Notes under the pieces: model-generated | Databases searched by the model: none | What the model was told of the DNA's origin: nothing | Seen by the model: the letters and a program-made list of their open reading frames with translations, nothing else | NCBI RefSeq assembly: GCF_003259185.1 | Contig: NZ_QGMP01000001.1 | Span: 1,550,001-1,614,000 of the forward strand | Length of the DNA: 64,000 nt | Origin: Isoalcanivorax indicus | Lineage (GTDB): Bacteria > Pseudomonadota > Gammaproteobacteria > Pseudomonadales > Alcanivoracaceae | Direction: 5' to 3' | Made by a program: the position numbers and the translations under genes | Shown here: piece after piece, positions 39,501 to 48,553 of the stretch | Layout: the number at the start of each line of letters is the position of its first letter | Numbering within the stretch: position 1 is the first letter of the stretch

Positions 39501-40554
39501 TACCCTGCTCTGTCAGGGCCTCACTGTAAAAAGCATTGCATGGCGGCTCAAGCGGGCCCAGCACAGGCACCAGCTGACGACTGAAGACCTGCGTGGGCCC
39601 CTGTTCCAGCCGCTGGATGCGGGTCATCAAGCGGCTGCGCTGGTCATTGCGCTGTACATCCACCACCACCTGAAAGTAATTCGAGCGCACATCCAGCCGT
39701 TGTTGCAACGCCTGGCGCGCTTCCGCCTCCATGGCGCTGAACGGCGCCTGGGCCATCAGTTCATCGATGGAGCCTATCGCCGCCTCTTCGCGCAGGCTGA
39801 CAATCAGTTGCCGCCCCGCCGAACCCACATTATCAGCAAAGATCGCATCCAGCACGGGTTGCGAGGCCGTGTTCACGTTCAGCCGGGTGTCCACCGGCAG
39901 CGCGGTGAACAGACTCCAGAACAGCGGGCCGGGAATGTCCTCGGCGCGCATGCTGCGCAGGGCGCGCAGCTCGGATTCATGTGCCGCCGGGGCATTGGGG
40001 GTGCGGCGCCAGCGATAATCCGGGTCCTCGGCCCCCTCGACGCCATCCACGATGTTGTTGCTATCGATCCAGTCCGCCATTTCGTGGGACAGCCGCTGTG
40101 CCTTGCCCGGATCGGTCAGCGTATCGCCCAGCAGCGCGGCCAGCCGCTCGCGCCAGACCTCGTCACGGACAAACTCGGTGCCCTGCTGGGTCACCAGCCA
40201 GTTCAGGTTGAAGCGCCCCTGCAGGTCCTGCACCGTGGCACTCAGCACGGCGTCCTCGTAGGGCGTTGGCGGCAGATTGACGGCCCAGTTTTCCTCGACA
40301 CAATCGTCCACCAGGGCGTTGTTGTTGCGGTCATCCTCCAGGTCATCGATCAGCCCCTGGATGGCCACGGTCTCCGCCGCAATGGCGTACTGATAGCGCT
40401 GGTCCCAATCGGTCAGGTTCTCGGTCCGGGCGCGGAAGCGGTCCTGGCGGAACATCACTTCGGTGGCAATGACCGTCATCAGCGCCACCATCATCAACAC
40501 CACGATCAGCGCCATGCCGCGCTGCCGGGTTGCCGGGCTCACGGCTGGCTCCAC
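39484..40554 (-). CDS. gspK: Type II secretion minor pseudopilin GspK
   Basis: GspK caps the pseudopilus tip. The 356-residue protein has a prepilin leader cut after Gly13 (RQRG-MALIVV). As is usual for GspK it lacks the Glu at position +5 seen in other pseudopilins. A large C-terminal domain (about 100-300) follows. Start overlaps the gspJ end by 16 bp. Confidence 0.95.
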   Translation of the reverse strand: MEPAVSPATRQRGMALIVVLMMVALMTVIATEVMFRQDRFRARTENLTDWDQRYQYAIAAETVAIQGLIDDLEDDRNNNALVDDCVEENWAVNLPPTPYEDAVLSATVQDLQGRFNLNWLVTQQGTEFVRDEVWRERLAALLGDTLTDPGKAQRLSHEMADWIDSNNIVDGVEGAEDPDYRWRRTPNAPAAHESELRALRSMRAEDIPGPLFWSLFTALPVDTRLNVNTASQPVLDAIFADNVGSAGRQLIVSLREEAAIGSIDELMAQAPFSAMEAEARQALQQRLDVRSNYFQVVVDVQRNDQRSRLMTRIQRLEQGPTQVFSRQLVPVLGPLEPPCNAFYSEALTEQGNDNDG

Positions 40555-41174
40555 GGGTTGATCACGGTACGGAAGAAGCGCTGGATTTCCGTCTCGTCGG
40601 TAAAGGTCATTTCCATGTCGATGCTGCGTGGCAGGCGCTGGAACAGTGCCGGGGTCTGGGCCAGCTCAACGTCCGGCCACTCGTCACGCCAGACCCATTC
40701 ACCCTGGGGCCCCTGATCGAGAAACCGGAAACTGATACGTTCCACGCCTTCGAGCACCACGCTATCCACCGGTTCGGTCCCCTGATTCTGGTCCACGGCG
40801 GGCCAATGACGCCGGATCAGACGCTGTTCTTCATCCACCAGATAGACGACCCGCTGCATCTGGCTGCGCTGACGCAGGTCAAAGGGATTGGCCCAGCCCA
40901 GCCGGGTGAACTCGAAATACTCGGGTGTGCCACGCACGGCGGGCTGCGTGTCCCCGAACGGATCACGGGAGGGCCTCGCCACCAGTTGCTCGATGTCCTG
41001 GGCCAGGAAGATCAGCGCCCGCTGTCGGGCCTCCTGGGTGCTGGCATGGGTGGAGAGGATGTCGCGGTTGTCCAGCGCGGTGGTGAACGCCAGTTGGGCG
41101 GCCACATACATGAACGCAAAGATCGCAATGGCGATGACGACTTCCAGCAGGGTAAACCCGGACTGGCGGCTCAT
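40539..41174 (-). CDS. gspJ: Type II secretion minor pseudopilin GspJ
   Basis: GspJ is part of the pseudopilus tip complex with GspI and GspK. The 211-residue protein begins MSRQSGFTLLEVVIAIAIFAFMY, with peptidase cleavage after Gly6 and Glu at +5. The start overlaps gspI by ATGA. Confidence 0.95.
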   Translation of the reverse strand: MSRQSGFTLLEVVIAIAIFAFMYVAAQLAFTTALDNRDILSTHASTQEARQRALIFLAQDIEQLVARPSRDPFGDTQPAVRGTPEYFEFTRLGWANPFDLRQRSQMQRVVYLVDEEQRLIRRHWPAVDQNQGTEPVDSVVLEGVERISFRFLDQGPQGEWVWRDEWPDVELAQTPALFQRLPRSIDMEMTFTDETEIQRFFRTVINPWSQP

Positions 41175-41590
41175 GGTGGTGTCCCGCCTTCTGCGTCGAC
41201 CTCGACCACCTCATCGGCGGGCTTGCCCAGCAGGCTGGTCAATACGTACAGCACCTGCCGTTCGCGTCCGGCCTCTCTGTCTGGCCCCACCTCGACATCG
41301 ACCCGCCGAGTGTCCGGGTAAGGGCCGCCGCTGATCCGGGTGCGCACCAGCCAGTGGCGCTCACCACGCTCGATGCGCTCATCCTGGCTGCCGGTTTCCG
41401 GCCATTGCTGGTACACCTGAAGCTCCACCAGCTTGTTACTGGCCAGCATATAGGCCTGGGTACGCTCATCCAGCATGTAGGTATTGCTGGCCGCCGTGCC
41501 CATGCTCTGCATCAGCGTGGTAATGGCAAACACCAGAATGCCCAGTGCCACCAGAACTTCGAGAAGGGTAAAACCGCGCTCACGGGCCAC
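41171..41590 (-). CDS. gspI: Type II secretion minor pseudopilin GspI
   Basis: GspI (139 residues) begins the tip complex. Its leader MARERG is cut before FTLLEVLVALGILVFA, with Glu at +5. The reading frame is next to gspH with no gap, as in classical gsp operons. Confidence 0.95.
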   Translation of the reverse strand: MARERGFTLLEVLVALGILVFAITTLMQSMGTAASNTYMLDERTQAYMLASNKLVELQVYQQWPETGSQDERIERGERHWLVRTRISGGPYPDTRRVDVEVGPDREAGRERQVLYVLTSLLGKPADEVVEVDAEGGTPP

Positions 41591-42178
41591 TCAGTCATCC
41601 TCCTCGACGGTCACGCGGGACAGCGCTGACAAGCGCATGCGCACGGGCAAGCGTTCAGAACCGAGAAGCTCGAGATTCAGTTGTGCCGGGGTGGATTCAC
41701 CGCTGGGGAAAAAGAAAAGTTGCGGCCGTTCGTCACGGTCTGCGTCATCCTCGCCGGCCACCAGGCGCGATTCGGCGGCCTCAGCGAGGCCGAAACCACT
41801 TTGGCCGTCACGGCCATCGCCTTCCTCAGGGCTCTCCAGATCCCAGCTCAGCCGCAGGTCATCGTTCAGCCGCCAGGTACCCAGCCCGGAGCGCGAGGCC
41901 CCGCCGAAGGGCACGAACTTCTGCTCGACGGGGTCAAAACGCATCGGCGTGACCCGCTCTTCCTCCAGGCGCACGCCCATCAGCTCGCCGCTGAAAACGC
42001 TGTGCTCACCCACGGAGGAAAGCAGGTCGCGCATCCGCTCTACCCCCTGGTCAAGATCACGCTCACTGCCGATGAACAGATTGGGGGTCAGTACTGCAGC
42101 AAAGAGCGCGATCAGTACGATGACCGCCAGGATTTCAATCAGCGTGAAGCCGCGCTCAGTCCCGCCGGCGCAGCTCAT
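41591..42178 (-). CDS. gspH: Type II secretion minor pseudopilin GspH
   Basis: A 195-residue pseudopilin with leader MSCAGGTERG cut before FTLIEILAVIVLIALFA (Glu +5). GspH is the connector between major and tip pseudopilins. The start is chosen inside the end of gspG; an upstream GTG-initiated extension adds a non-homologous leader. An internal run of acidic residues (about 120-160) is longer than usual. Confidence 0.93.
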   Translation of the reverse strand: MSCAGGTERGFTLIEILAVIVLIALFAAVLTPNLFIGSERDLDQGVERMRDLLSSVGEHSVFSGELMGVRLEEERVTPMRFDPVEQKFVPFGGASRSGLGTWRLNDDLRLSWDLESPEEGDGRDGQSGFGLAEAAESRLVAGEDDADRDERPQLFFFPSGESTPAQLNLELLGSERLPVRMRLSALSRVTVEEDD

Positions 42179-42599
42179 TATAGTTGAGGTCCGCATTGAC
42201 GCCCTCGCCCCCTTCCACGCCATCGGCACCCAGCGAGATCAGATCATAAGGCCCTGACGTACCGGGGCTGATGTACACGTAGGGGTTACCCCATGGGTCT
42301 TCGGGAATCCGCGACAGGTAACCGCCTTCCGGCCAGCTGCGGGCATTGCCCGGTCGTTCGACCAGCGCCCGCAGGCCCTCTTCGGTGGTGGGGTAACGGC
42401 TGTTATGCAACCGGAACATGTCCAGTGCCGAGGCAATGCTGGCCATATTACTCTTGGCCAGATCCACCCGGGCCTGCTCCCCCTGCCCAATCACGTTGGG
42501 CACGATCATGGCCGCGAGAAGCCCGAGAATCGCCACCACCACCATGATTTCGATCAGCGTCAGACCCCGCTGGACCGCTCGCTGCGCCTGCTTCTTCAT
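42156..42599 (-). CDS. gspG: Type II secretion major pseudopilin GspG
   Basis: GspG forms the body of the pseudopilus. The 147-residue protein has a leader cut after Gly12 (QRG-LTLIEIMVVVAILGLLAA) and the C-terminal DPWGNPY/SLGADG calcium-site region typical of the family. It lies 44 bp after gspF. Confidence 0.97.
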   Translation of the reverse strand: MKKQAQRAVQRGLTLIEIMVVVAILGLLAAMIVPNVIGQGEQARVDLAKSNMASIASALDMFRLHNSRYPTTEEGLRALVERPGNARSWPEGGYLSRIPEDPWGNPYVYISPGTSGPYDLISLGADGVEGGEGVNADLNYNELRRRD

Positions 42600-42643
42600 T
42601 GCTGTAACTCCGCTAATACGATCAATGTCTTGTTATCCCCGTG

Positions 42644-43867
42644 CTACATGGCGAACAAAGCGTTCATCTGCATGATCGGCTGCATCATGGCCAGCACGAT
42701 CAGAAAGACCAGCGAGGCCATGGTCAGCAGCATGGCCGGCCCCAGCAGGCCGACTACAGTACTGACCACCCCGGCGAGTTCCCGTTCCTGATATTCCGCA
42801 GCCCGGCTCAGCATCCGGTCCAGTTCACCACTGGCTTCCCCGCTGGCGATCATCTGCACCAGCATGGGCGGGAAGTAACCGCTGGCGTCCAGTGCCCGGC
42901 TCAGATTGCCGCCTTCACGCACCTTGCTGGCTGCCTGCTTGACCGCCTCGCGGACCGCCAGGTTGCCTACCACCTGACTGGAAATGGCCAGCGCTTCCAC
43001 CAGTGGCACGCCGCTGCGCGACAGGATACCCAGCGTGCTGGCCAGACGCGAGCTGTCTGCGGTACAGATCAGCTTGCCGATCAGCGGCATCCGCGCCAGG
43101 CGTTGATGCACCCGCATTCTGAACGACGGTGACTTGAGGGCCTGCACAAAGGCCACCACCCCACCGATGATCAGGAGCACGGCCAGCCACAGCCAGTCGC
43201 GGAAGAAATCGCTGATGACGATCATGACCCGGGTCAGCGCAGGCAGGCCCTCTTCGTTGCGGGCAAACACCTCCACCATGCGCGGCACCACGTAGGTCAT
43301 CATCAGGGTGATAATGACAATGGAGAACACCAGGATGAAGGCCGGGTAGATCATCGATTGCATGACCGAACGGCCGGTGTCGTGACGGTTTTCCAGGTAT
43401 TCGGCCAGTTGCTCCAGCACCTGCTCCAGATGCCCGCTCTGCTCACCGGCGGCCACCGTGGCCCGGTACATCTCCGGGAAGGCCCGCGGGAACTCGGCCA
43501 TGCTTCGGGCCAGGCTGTAGCCCTCGGTCACTTTGGCCCTGACTGCCAGAACGATGCGTTCGATGTGCGGTCGCCCGGCCTGGCGCGCAACCGCAGACAG
43601 CGCCTGCTCGATCGGCAGTCCGGAGCGGATCAGGGTCGCCAGCTGGCGGGTAATGAGCGCCTGTTCTGCTGTATTCAGCCGCCCGGCACGGGACAGGCTG
43701 GAAAAGAGTGTGGCCCCGCCCTTGCGATCGCGCGCCTCGCGCACTTCAAGAGGCACCCAGCCCTTGTCACGCAGGGCCTGGCGCACCTGGCGCGCGCTGT
43801 CGCCCTCCTGCATGCCTTTGCGGACCTTGCCACGGGCATCCAGGGAGCGGAATTCAAATGCGGGCAT
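42644..43867 (-). CDS. gspF: Type II secretion inner-membrane platform protein GspF
   Basis: GspF is the multispanning platform protein that transmits ATPase motion to the pseudopilus. The 407-residue protein has two repeats of the T2SF domain (about 70-195 and 275-395), each ending in membrane helices. A GAAGGGA ribosome site precedes MPAFEFRSLD. Confidence 0.97.
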   Translation of the reverse strand: MPAFEFRSLDARGKVRKGMQEGDSARQVRQALRDKGWVPLEVREARDRKGGATLFSSLSRAGRLNTAEQALITRQLATLIRSGLPIEQALSAVARQAGRPHIERIVLAVRAKVTEGYSLARSMAEFPRAFPEMYRATVAAGEQSGHLEQVLEQLAEYLENRHDTGRSVMQSMIYPAFILVFSIVIITLMMTYVVPRMVEVFARNEEGLPALTRVMIVISDFFRDWLWLAVLLIIGGVVAFVQALKSPSFRMRVHQRLARMPLIGKLICTADSSRLASTLGILSRSGVPLVEALAISSQVVGNLAVREAVKQAASKVREGGNLSRALDASGYFPPMLVQMIASGEASGELDRMLSRAAEYQERELAGVVSTVVGLLGPAMLLTMASLVFLIVLAMMQPIMQMNALFAM

Positions 43868-43884
43868 GGCGTGTGCTTCCCTTC

Positions 43885-45405
43885 TCAGCCTTCACGGGTC
43901 ACCCGCAACACTTCCTCGATAGTGGTGTCGCCGGCCAGCACCTTGCGCCAGCCGTCGGTGCGGATGCCGGGCGTACGTGTCCGGGCATGCCGCTCCAGAT
44001 GCTGTTCGCTGGCCCGGTCGTGGATCAGCTCACGCATCTGATCATCCACCACCACCAGTTCATAAATCCCGGTGCGGCCCCGATAACCCTGCTGGTTACA
44101 GTGGTCACAGCCCTTCGGGTGGTACAGGGTGACCTGCTGGTCCTCGCCCAGCCCCATCAGCTTGCGCTCGCTGGCGGAGGCCTCATAGGGCGTCTTGCAG
44201 TCACTGCACAGCACCCGTACCAGGCGCTGGGCCATCACGCCCAGCAGGCTCGATGAGAGCAGGAAAGGCTCGATCCCCATGTCCTGCAGCCGGGTGACCG
44301 CGCCAACGGCCGTATTGGTGTGCAATGTCGACAGCACCAGGTGGCCGGTGAGCGAGGCCTGGACCGCGATTTCTGCGGTTTCCAGATCACGAATCTCCCC
44401 GATCATCACCACATCCGGGTCCTGACGGAGGATCGCACGCAGCCCCCGGGCAAAGGTCATGTCGACCTTGTTGCTGACCTGGGTCTGGCCGATGCCTTCC
44501 AGCTGGTATTCCACCGGGTCTTCCACGGTGAGGATGTTGCGCGAACTGTCATTCAGCTCGGTCAGACTGGCATAGAGGGTGGTCGTTTTCCCGGAACCGG
44601 TGGGGCCGGTCACCAGAATGATGCCGTGGGGCTTGTGGATCTGCTGCATCATTTCCTGGTAGCAGACATCGCCCATCCCCAGATGACCGAGTTGCAAACG
44701 CCCGGCCTGCTTGTCCAGCAGACGCAGCACCACCCGCTCGCCGTTGGTGGACGGCATGGTGGACACCCGCACGTCCACGTCACGACCACCAATGCGCAGG
44801 GAAATACGACCATCCTGCGGAATACGCTTCTCGGCAATGTCCATGCGCGCCATGACCTTGATGCGGGAAACCAGCAACGGGGCCAGCTCCCGGCGTGGCG
44901 CCAGCACCTCGCGCAGCACGCCGTCCACGCGCATGCGCACCAGCAGGCGCCGTTCAAAGGTCTCGATATGGATATCGGAGGCATTCTCGCGGATGGCCTC
45001 CTGCAACAGGGCGTTGATCAGCCGGATGATCGGAGCGTCATCCTCCTGCTCCAGCAGATCGGAGGTCTCCGGCAGGGCTTCCGCCAGGCTGGCCAGGTCG
45101 ATGCCATCCAGATTGTCGGCCGCCTCGGCGGCGGCCCCCCGCTGCTGCTCGTAGGTGATGGCCATGGCACCGGCAAAGCCGCCCTCGTCCAGGGTCACCA
45201 CACGCGGCAATTCCCCGAGCCAGCGACGTACCTCGGCCAGAATCTGGATGTCCACCGGGGGCACACAGCACAGCTCGCGCTGCCCGGCCGCCGTACGCAG
45301 CATCACCTTGTGCCGGCGGGCATAGCTGTATGGCAGGACATCACGGGCAGCGACTGCCGGGGTGAGGTCCTCCTCCAGGTCTGTTTCCATCTCTGCGTCG
45401 GCCAT
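43885..45405 (-). CDS. gspE: Type II secretion ATPase GspE
   Basis: GspE is the cytoplasmic ATPase that powers pseudopilus assembly. The 506-residue protein has an N-terminal domain beginning [13 protein letters not shown], Walker [11 protein letters not shown] (267-276), the Walker B segment [11 protein letters not shown], and a zinc-binding tetracysteine loop (CSDC...CDHC). The ATG at 45405 is preferred over the long upstream frame because homology begins just after it. It starts 29 bp after the receiver-PAS-PilZ gene, with no terminator between. Confidence 0.96.
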   Translation of the reverse strand: MADAEMETDLEEDLTPAVAARDVLPYSYARRHKVMLRTAAGQRELCCVPPVDIQILAEVRRWLGELPRVVTLDEGGFAGAMAITYEQQRGAAAEAADNLDGIDLASLAEALPETSDLLEQEDDAPIIRLINALLQEAIRENASDIHIETFERRLLVRMRVDGVLREVLAPRRELAPLLVSRIKVMARMDIAEKRIPQDGRISLRIGGRDVDVRVSTMPSTNGERVVLRLLDKQAGRLQLGHLGMGDVCYQEMMQQIHKPHGIILVTGPTGSGKTTTLYASLTELNDSSRNILTVEDPVEYQLEGIGQTQVSNKVDMTFARGLRAILRQDPDVVMIGEIRDLETAEIAVQASLTGHLVLSTLHTNTAVGAVTRLQDMGIEPFLLSSSLLGVMAQRLVRVLCSDCKTPYEASASERKLMGLGEDQQVTLYHPKGCDHCNQQGYRGRTGIYELVVVDDQMRELIHDRASEQHLERHARTRTPGIRTDGWRKVLAGDTTIEEVLRVTREG

Positions 45406-45434
45406 GGTCTCGGGCTCTGGTATCGGTGCTTCTG

Positions 45435-46592
45435 TTAATACTTCTCCATGAGCGCTTCGACAATGCAGCGGCCGGTCTCGTTCATGTCGAGAAACTGGAA
45501 TCCGGCGTGAAACTCCCCACTGTCCTGCCCGGCACCTGCCGGGCTGCACCAGACGGCGCGGGCATCAAAGCTCATGGTGTTCAATCCGTTGATCTGCTCC
45601 GGCAGCACCACCGACAACGCCATCCGCTGCCCTTCTTCGATGGCCTTGCGGGTGGACAGCTTGAAGCCGTCGATGCTGACGTTCAGCAGCCGCCCTACAT
45701 TGCCACCAGTTGTGCGATCGAACAATACCATCTCGCGGAAGACTTTCTTGCGCGGATAACGCCTTGCATCGCGCGCCTGGCGCTCGGGGGACGACAAATC
45801 CTCGCCGGTCAGCTCCCTGAACAGCACCACACAGCCATTGAAGGCGTCCCCCTGCTGATTGATCGGGCTGGCGCTGATCTCGATACAGCGGGTCTGATCA
45901 CCTCTGGCCCGGGCGTACAGGGGTGCGTCATTGCGCCAGGTCGCGCCCTCCTGGCAGTGGCGCAGCAGATCGGAGCTGTCCCATTGCCACGGCGTCTGCC
46001 CATCGGCGTCGCTGAACAGCACCTGTTCCAGGGCATTGCCCACCAGGTCGTCGCGATCACAGCCCAGCAGTGTGCAGGCCGCATCATTACAGAAGGTCAC
46101 CCTGCCCTGTTCGTCGGTGCCGAGCACCCCTTCACCGAGTGCCTGCAACAGGCGCTCGTTCTCGTCCTTGAGTCGTTTCATCTGTACGACGGCCTGCTGC
46201 AGTTTGCGTTTCTGCATATCCAGGTCGAGGAAGACATTGACCTTGGCTTCCAGTATCTGCTGGTCAATGGGCTTGAACAGGTAGTCGACAGCGCCCGCCT
46301 GGTAGCCCTTGAAAACGTAGCTCTGTTCCTTGCTGATGGCCGTGACGAAAATGATCGGGATACTGCGCGTGCGGCGATTTTGCCGCATGAGTTCAGCGAC
46401 TTCGAAGCCATCCATCTCGGGCATCTGCACGTCCAGCAGCACCAGTGAGAAGTCCTGCTTGAGCGCCAGCTGCAACGCTTCATTGCCGGAAGTGGCCATC
46501 ACCAGATTGCGATTTGGCGCCTCAAGGATGGCTTCCAGCGCAATGAGATTTTCCCTGTGATCGTCAACGACGAGAATATTTTGCCTGATCAT
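45435..46592 (-). CDS. Receiver-PAS-PilZ response regulator
   Basis: A 385-residue response regulator with a receiver domain (about 4-122, phospho-Asp54 in [12 protein letters not shown]), a coiled linker, a PAS domain (about 143-260, [20 protein letters not shown]) and a C-terminal PilZ domain (about 278-380). The PilZ domain keeps both c-di-GMP motifs, RRYPR (RxxxR) and NVSIDG (N/DxSxxG), so ligand binding is likely. It sits between the CheB-like gene, which it overlaps by 4 bp, and gspE, suggesting c-di-GMP or phosphorylation control of secretion. Confidence 0.9.
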   Translation of the reverse strand: MIRQNILVVDDHRENLIALEAILEAPNRNLVMATSGNEALQLALKQDFSLVLLDVQMPEMDGFEVAELMRQNRRTRSIPIIFVTAISKEQSYVFKGYQAGAVDYLFKPIDQQILEAKVNVFLDLDMQKRKLQQAVVQMKRLKDENERLLQALGEGVLGTDEQGRVTFCNDAACTLLGCDRDDLVGNALEQVLFSDADGQTPWQWDSSDLLRHCQEGATWRNDAPLYARARGDQTRCIEISASPINQQGDAFNGCVVLFRELTGEDLSSPERQARDARRYPRKKVFREMVLFDRTTGGNVGRLLNVSIDGFKLSTRKAIEEGQRMALSVVLPEQINGLNTMSFDARAVWCSPAGAGQDSGEFHAGFQFLDMNETGRCIVEALMEKY

Positions 46593-47173
46593 GCCTGCAA
46601 CCCGAAAACAAGCGCTGAAATCATGTCACCCATGTCATCCAGATCATGGATTTCGTCCACACACCCTGTGGCAATAGCGGCCTCGGGCATGACCCGCGCT
46701 TCGGCGGTTACCGGGGACTGCGCCATGGTGATTCCCCCTCGTTGTTTTATATACGTTATACCGGCTGCCCCGTCATCATTGGCGCCAGTGAGGATAATGC
46801 CAAGTACATTGCTGCCAAAGACGTGACCGGCGGAAAAAAACAGCTCATCAATCGATGGCCGCGAGTAGTTTACTGGCGCCGCCAGTGAAAAACATACCGT
46901 GTGGTCCACATCCACGAGCATGTGATAACCCGGCGGTGCCACATAGACACTCCCCGGTTCCAGGGGCGTCTTGTCCGTTGGCGCCACGACCCGCAAGGCA
47001 GTGCGGGTATCCAGTATCCAGGGCAGCTTGTCACCCCCGGAGGGATGCTGATGTTGCACCAGCAGTACCGGCACCGGCAGGTTCGCGGGCAGTTTGCCCA
47101 GAATGCGCGTGTAGGCGTCCAGTCCACCCCAGGAGGCGCCCATCACCACTGCCTGAATCCGTTGCTGCATCAC
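46589..47173 (-). CDS. CheB-like methylesterase without a receiver domain
   Basis: The 194-residue protein is a bare CheB methylesterase/deamidase domain with the catalytic triad Ser14 (GASWGG), His41 (VQHQHPS) and Asp134 (GANDDGA). CheB normally carries a receiver domain that holds it inactive; here it is missing, so control may come from the neighbouring receiver proteins. No methyl-accepting receptor is encoded nearby. It overlaps the next gene by 4 bp. Confidence 0.92.
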   Translation of the reverse strand: MMQQRIQAVVMGASWGGLDAYTRILGKLPANLPVPVLLVQHQHPSGGDKLPWILDTRTALRVVAPTDKTPLEPGSVYVAPPGYHMLVDVDHTVCFSLAAPVNYSRPSIDELFFSAGHVFGSNVLGIILTGANDDGAAGITYIKQRGGITMAQSPVTAEARVMPEAAIATGCVDEIHDLDDMGDMISALVFGLQA

Positions 47174-47195
47174 ACCTCGCCATCAGCGGTCCTGC

Positions 47196-47660
47196 TCACT
47201 TGCCGCCGCGCTGTTTTTCTGCCTCGTACGCCGCCCGATAGGCCTGCGCTTCCTTGAGTTTTGCCTGCAATTCCCGACGCTGCTCGTCCAGTTGCAGGAA
47301 GAAGTTCACCTTGCTCTGCAGGATCAACGGATCCAGCGGCTTGAACAGATAGTCCACCGCGCCGGACTGATAGCCCTTGAAGACATACTTCTGCTCCTTG
47401 CTGATGGCCGTCACAAAGATGATCGGGATGTTCTGGGTATCCTTGCGTTGCCGCATCAGCTCCGCCACCTCGAAACCATCCATGCCCGGCATCTGCACGT
47501 CCAGCAGCACCAGCGAGATATCCTCCTTGAGCAGGACCTTCAGCGCCTCGGGCCCGGAGTGGGCCTTGATCAACTCACGGTTGGGCGCCTCCAGGATGGC
47601 ATCCAGCGACACCAGATTGGCGGGCTGGTCATCGACCATCAGTATCTTCTGCTGAATCAT
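47196..47660 (-). CDS. Single-domain response regulator with coiled-coil tail
   Basis: A 154-residue protein with a receiver domain (about 4-122, phospho-Asp54 in [12 protein letters not shown]) and a helical tail rich in Gln, Glu and Lys (about 125-154). Its receiver is very like that of the receiver-PAS-PilZ protein (both contain AILEAPNR and [12 protein letters not shown]), suggesting a local duplication. It overlaps cheR by 4 bp. Confidence 0.93.
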   Translation of the reverse strand: MIQQKILMVDDQPANLVSLDAILEAPNRELIKAHSGPEALKVLLKEDISLVLLDVQMPGMDGFEVAELMRQRKDTQNIPIIFVTAISKEQKYVFKGYQSGAVDYLFKPLDPLILQSKVNFFLQLDEQRRELQAKLKEAQAYRAAYEAEKQRGGK

Positions 47661-48538
47661 CGTGTGTCTCTTTTCATCAACTGTCGTTTGCGGAAGATCC
47701 GCATATCCGCCACGACCGGTTCAAAGTGCTCCTCGCAAGCGGAAAAGCGCAGACTCTCCTTGGTGCCCAGACACAGGTAACCGCCCATGTCGAGGCTGTC
47801 CCGGAACAAACGGAAAACCCGCTGCTGAAGCTCGCGATCAAAGTAGATCAGGACATTTCGACACACTATCACGTTCATTTCGCCGAAAACCTGATCTGTC
47901 GCCAGATCATGATCGGCAAACACGATATTGCGCTTGAGGCGCTGATCCATGATCACACCGTCGTACTTGGCCGTGTAATAGTCTGCCAGTGAGCTCTTGC
48001 CACCTGCCCGGCGGTAGTTCTCACTGTACTGCTTTACCGCCGCATAGGAGTAGATGCCCTTCTTGGCCGCGGCCAGGACATTCTTGTCGATGTCGGTGGC
48101 ATACAGCATGGCACGGTCGTACAGGCCCTCTTCCTCCAGCATGATCGCCATGGAGTAGATTTCCTCACCGGTTGCACACCCTGCGTGCCATATCTTGATG
48201 AACGGGAAGGTCTTGAGTACCGGAATGACCTCGTCGCGAAACGCCCGGTAGAACTCCGGGTCACGGAACATCTCGGTGACGTTGACTGTCAGGTCGTTCA
48301 GCAGCGTGACGAAAAACTGCTGGTCACGCAGTACCTTGTCCGTCATCGCCATGATGGATGGCAGCCCCGACATCCCGAGCCGATGCAGTACCCGGCGGCG
48401 CAGCGAGGCCTTGCTGTAGCTGCGGAAGTCATACCCGTACAACTGGTATATCGCTTCCAGCAGCAGGCGAATCTCGATGTCCTCGAGATTGACCTGCTCG
48501 TCGCTGATCGGCGCGGATGCCGGTTCTGGCGTTTTCAT
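47657..48538 (-). CDS. cheR: CheR-type protein-glutamate methyltransferase
   Basis: The 293-residue protein has the CheR N-terminal helical domain (about 15-85, SKASLRRRVLHRLG) and the SAM-binding domain with IWHAGCATGEEIYSMA and VIVCRNVLIYFD. It should methylate glutamates on a receptor or on a partner helix. The ATG at 48538 has AGGA 6 bp upstream; a GTG 15 bp earlier, right after the kinase stop, is an alternative. Codons continue directly from the upstream kinase gene. Confidence 0.93.
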   Translation of the reverse strand: MKTPEPASAPISDEQVNLEDIEIRLLLEAIYQLYGYDFRSYSKASLRRRVLHRLGMSGLPSIMAMTDKVLRDQQFFVTLLNDLTVNVTEMFRDPEFYRAFRDEVIPVLKTFPFIKIWHAGCATGEEIYSMAIMLEEEGLYDRAMLYATDIDKNVLAAAKKGIYSYAAVKQYSENYRRAGGKSSLADYYTAKYDGVIMDQRLKRNIVFADHDLATDQVFGEMNVIVCRNVLIYFDRELQQRVFRLFRDSLDMGGYLCLGTKESLRFSACEEHFEPVVADMRIFRKRQLMKRDTR

Positions 48539-48553
48539 TTCATCCTGCTCCAC

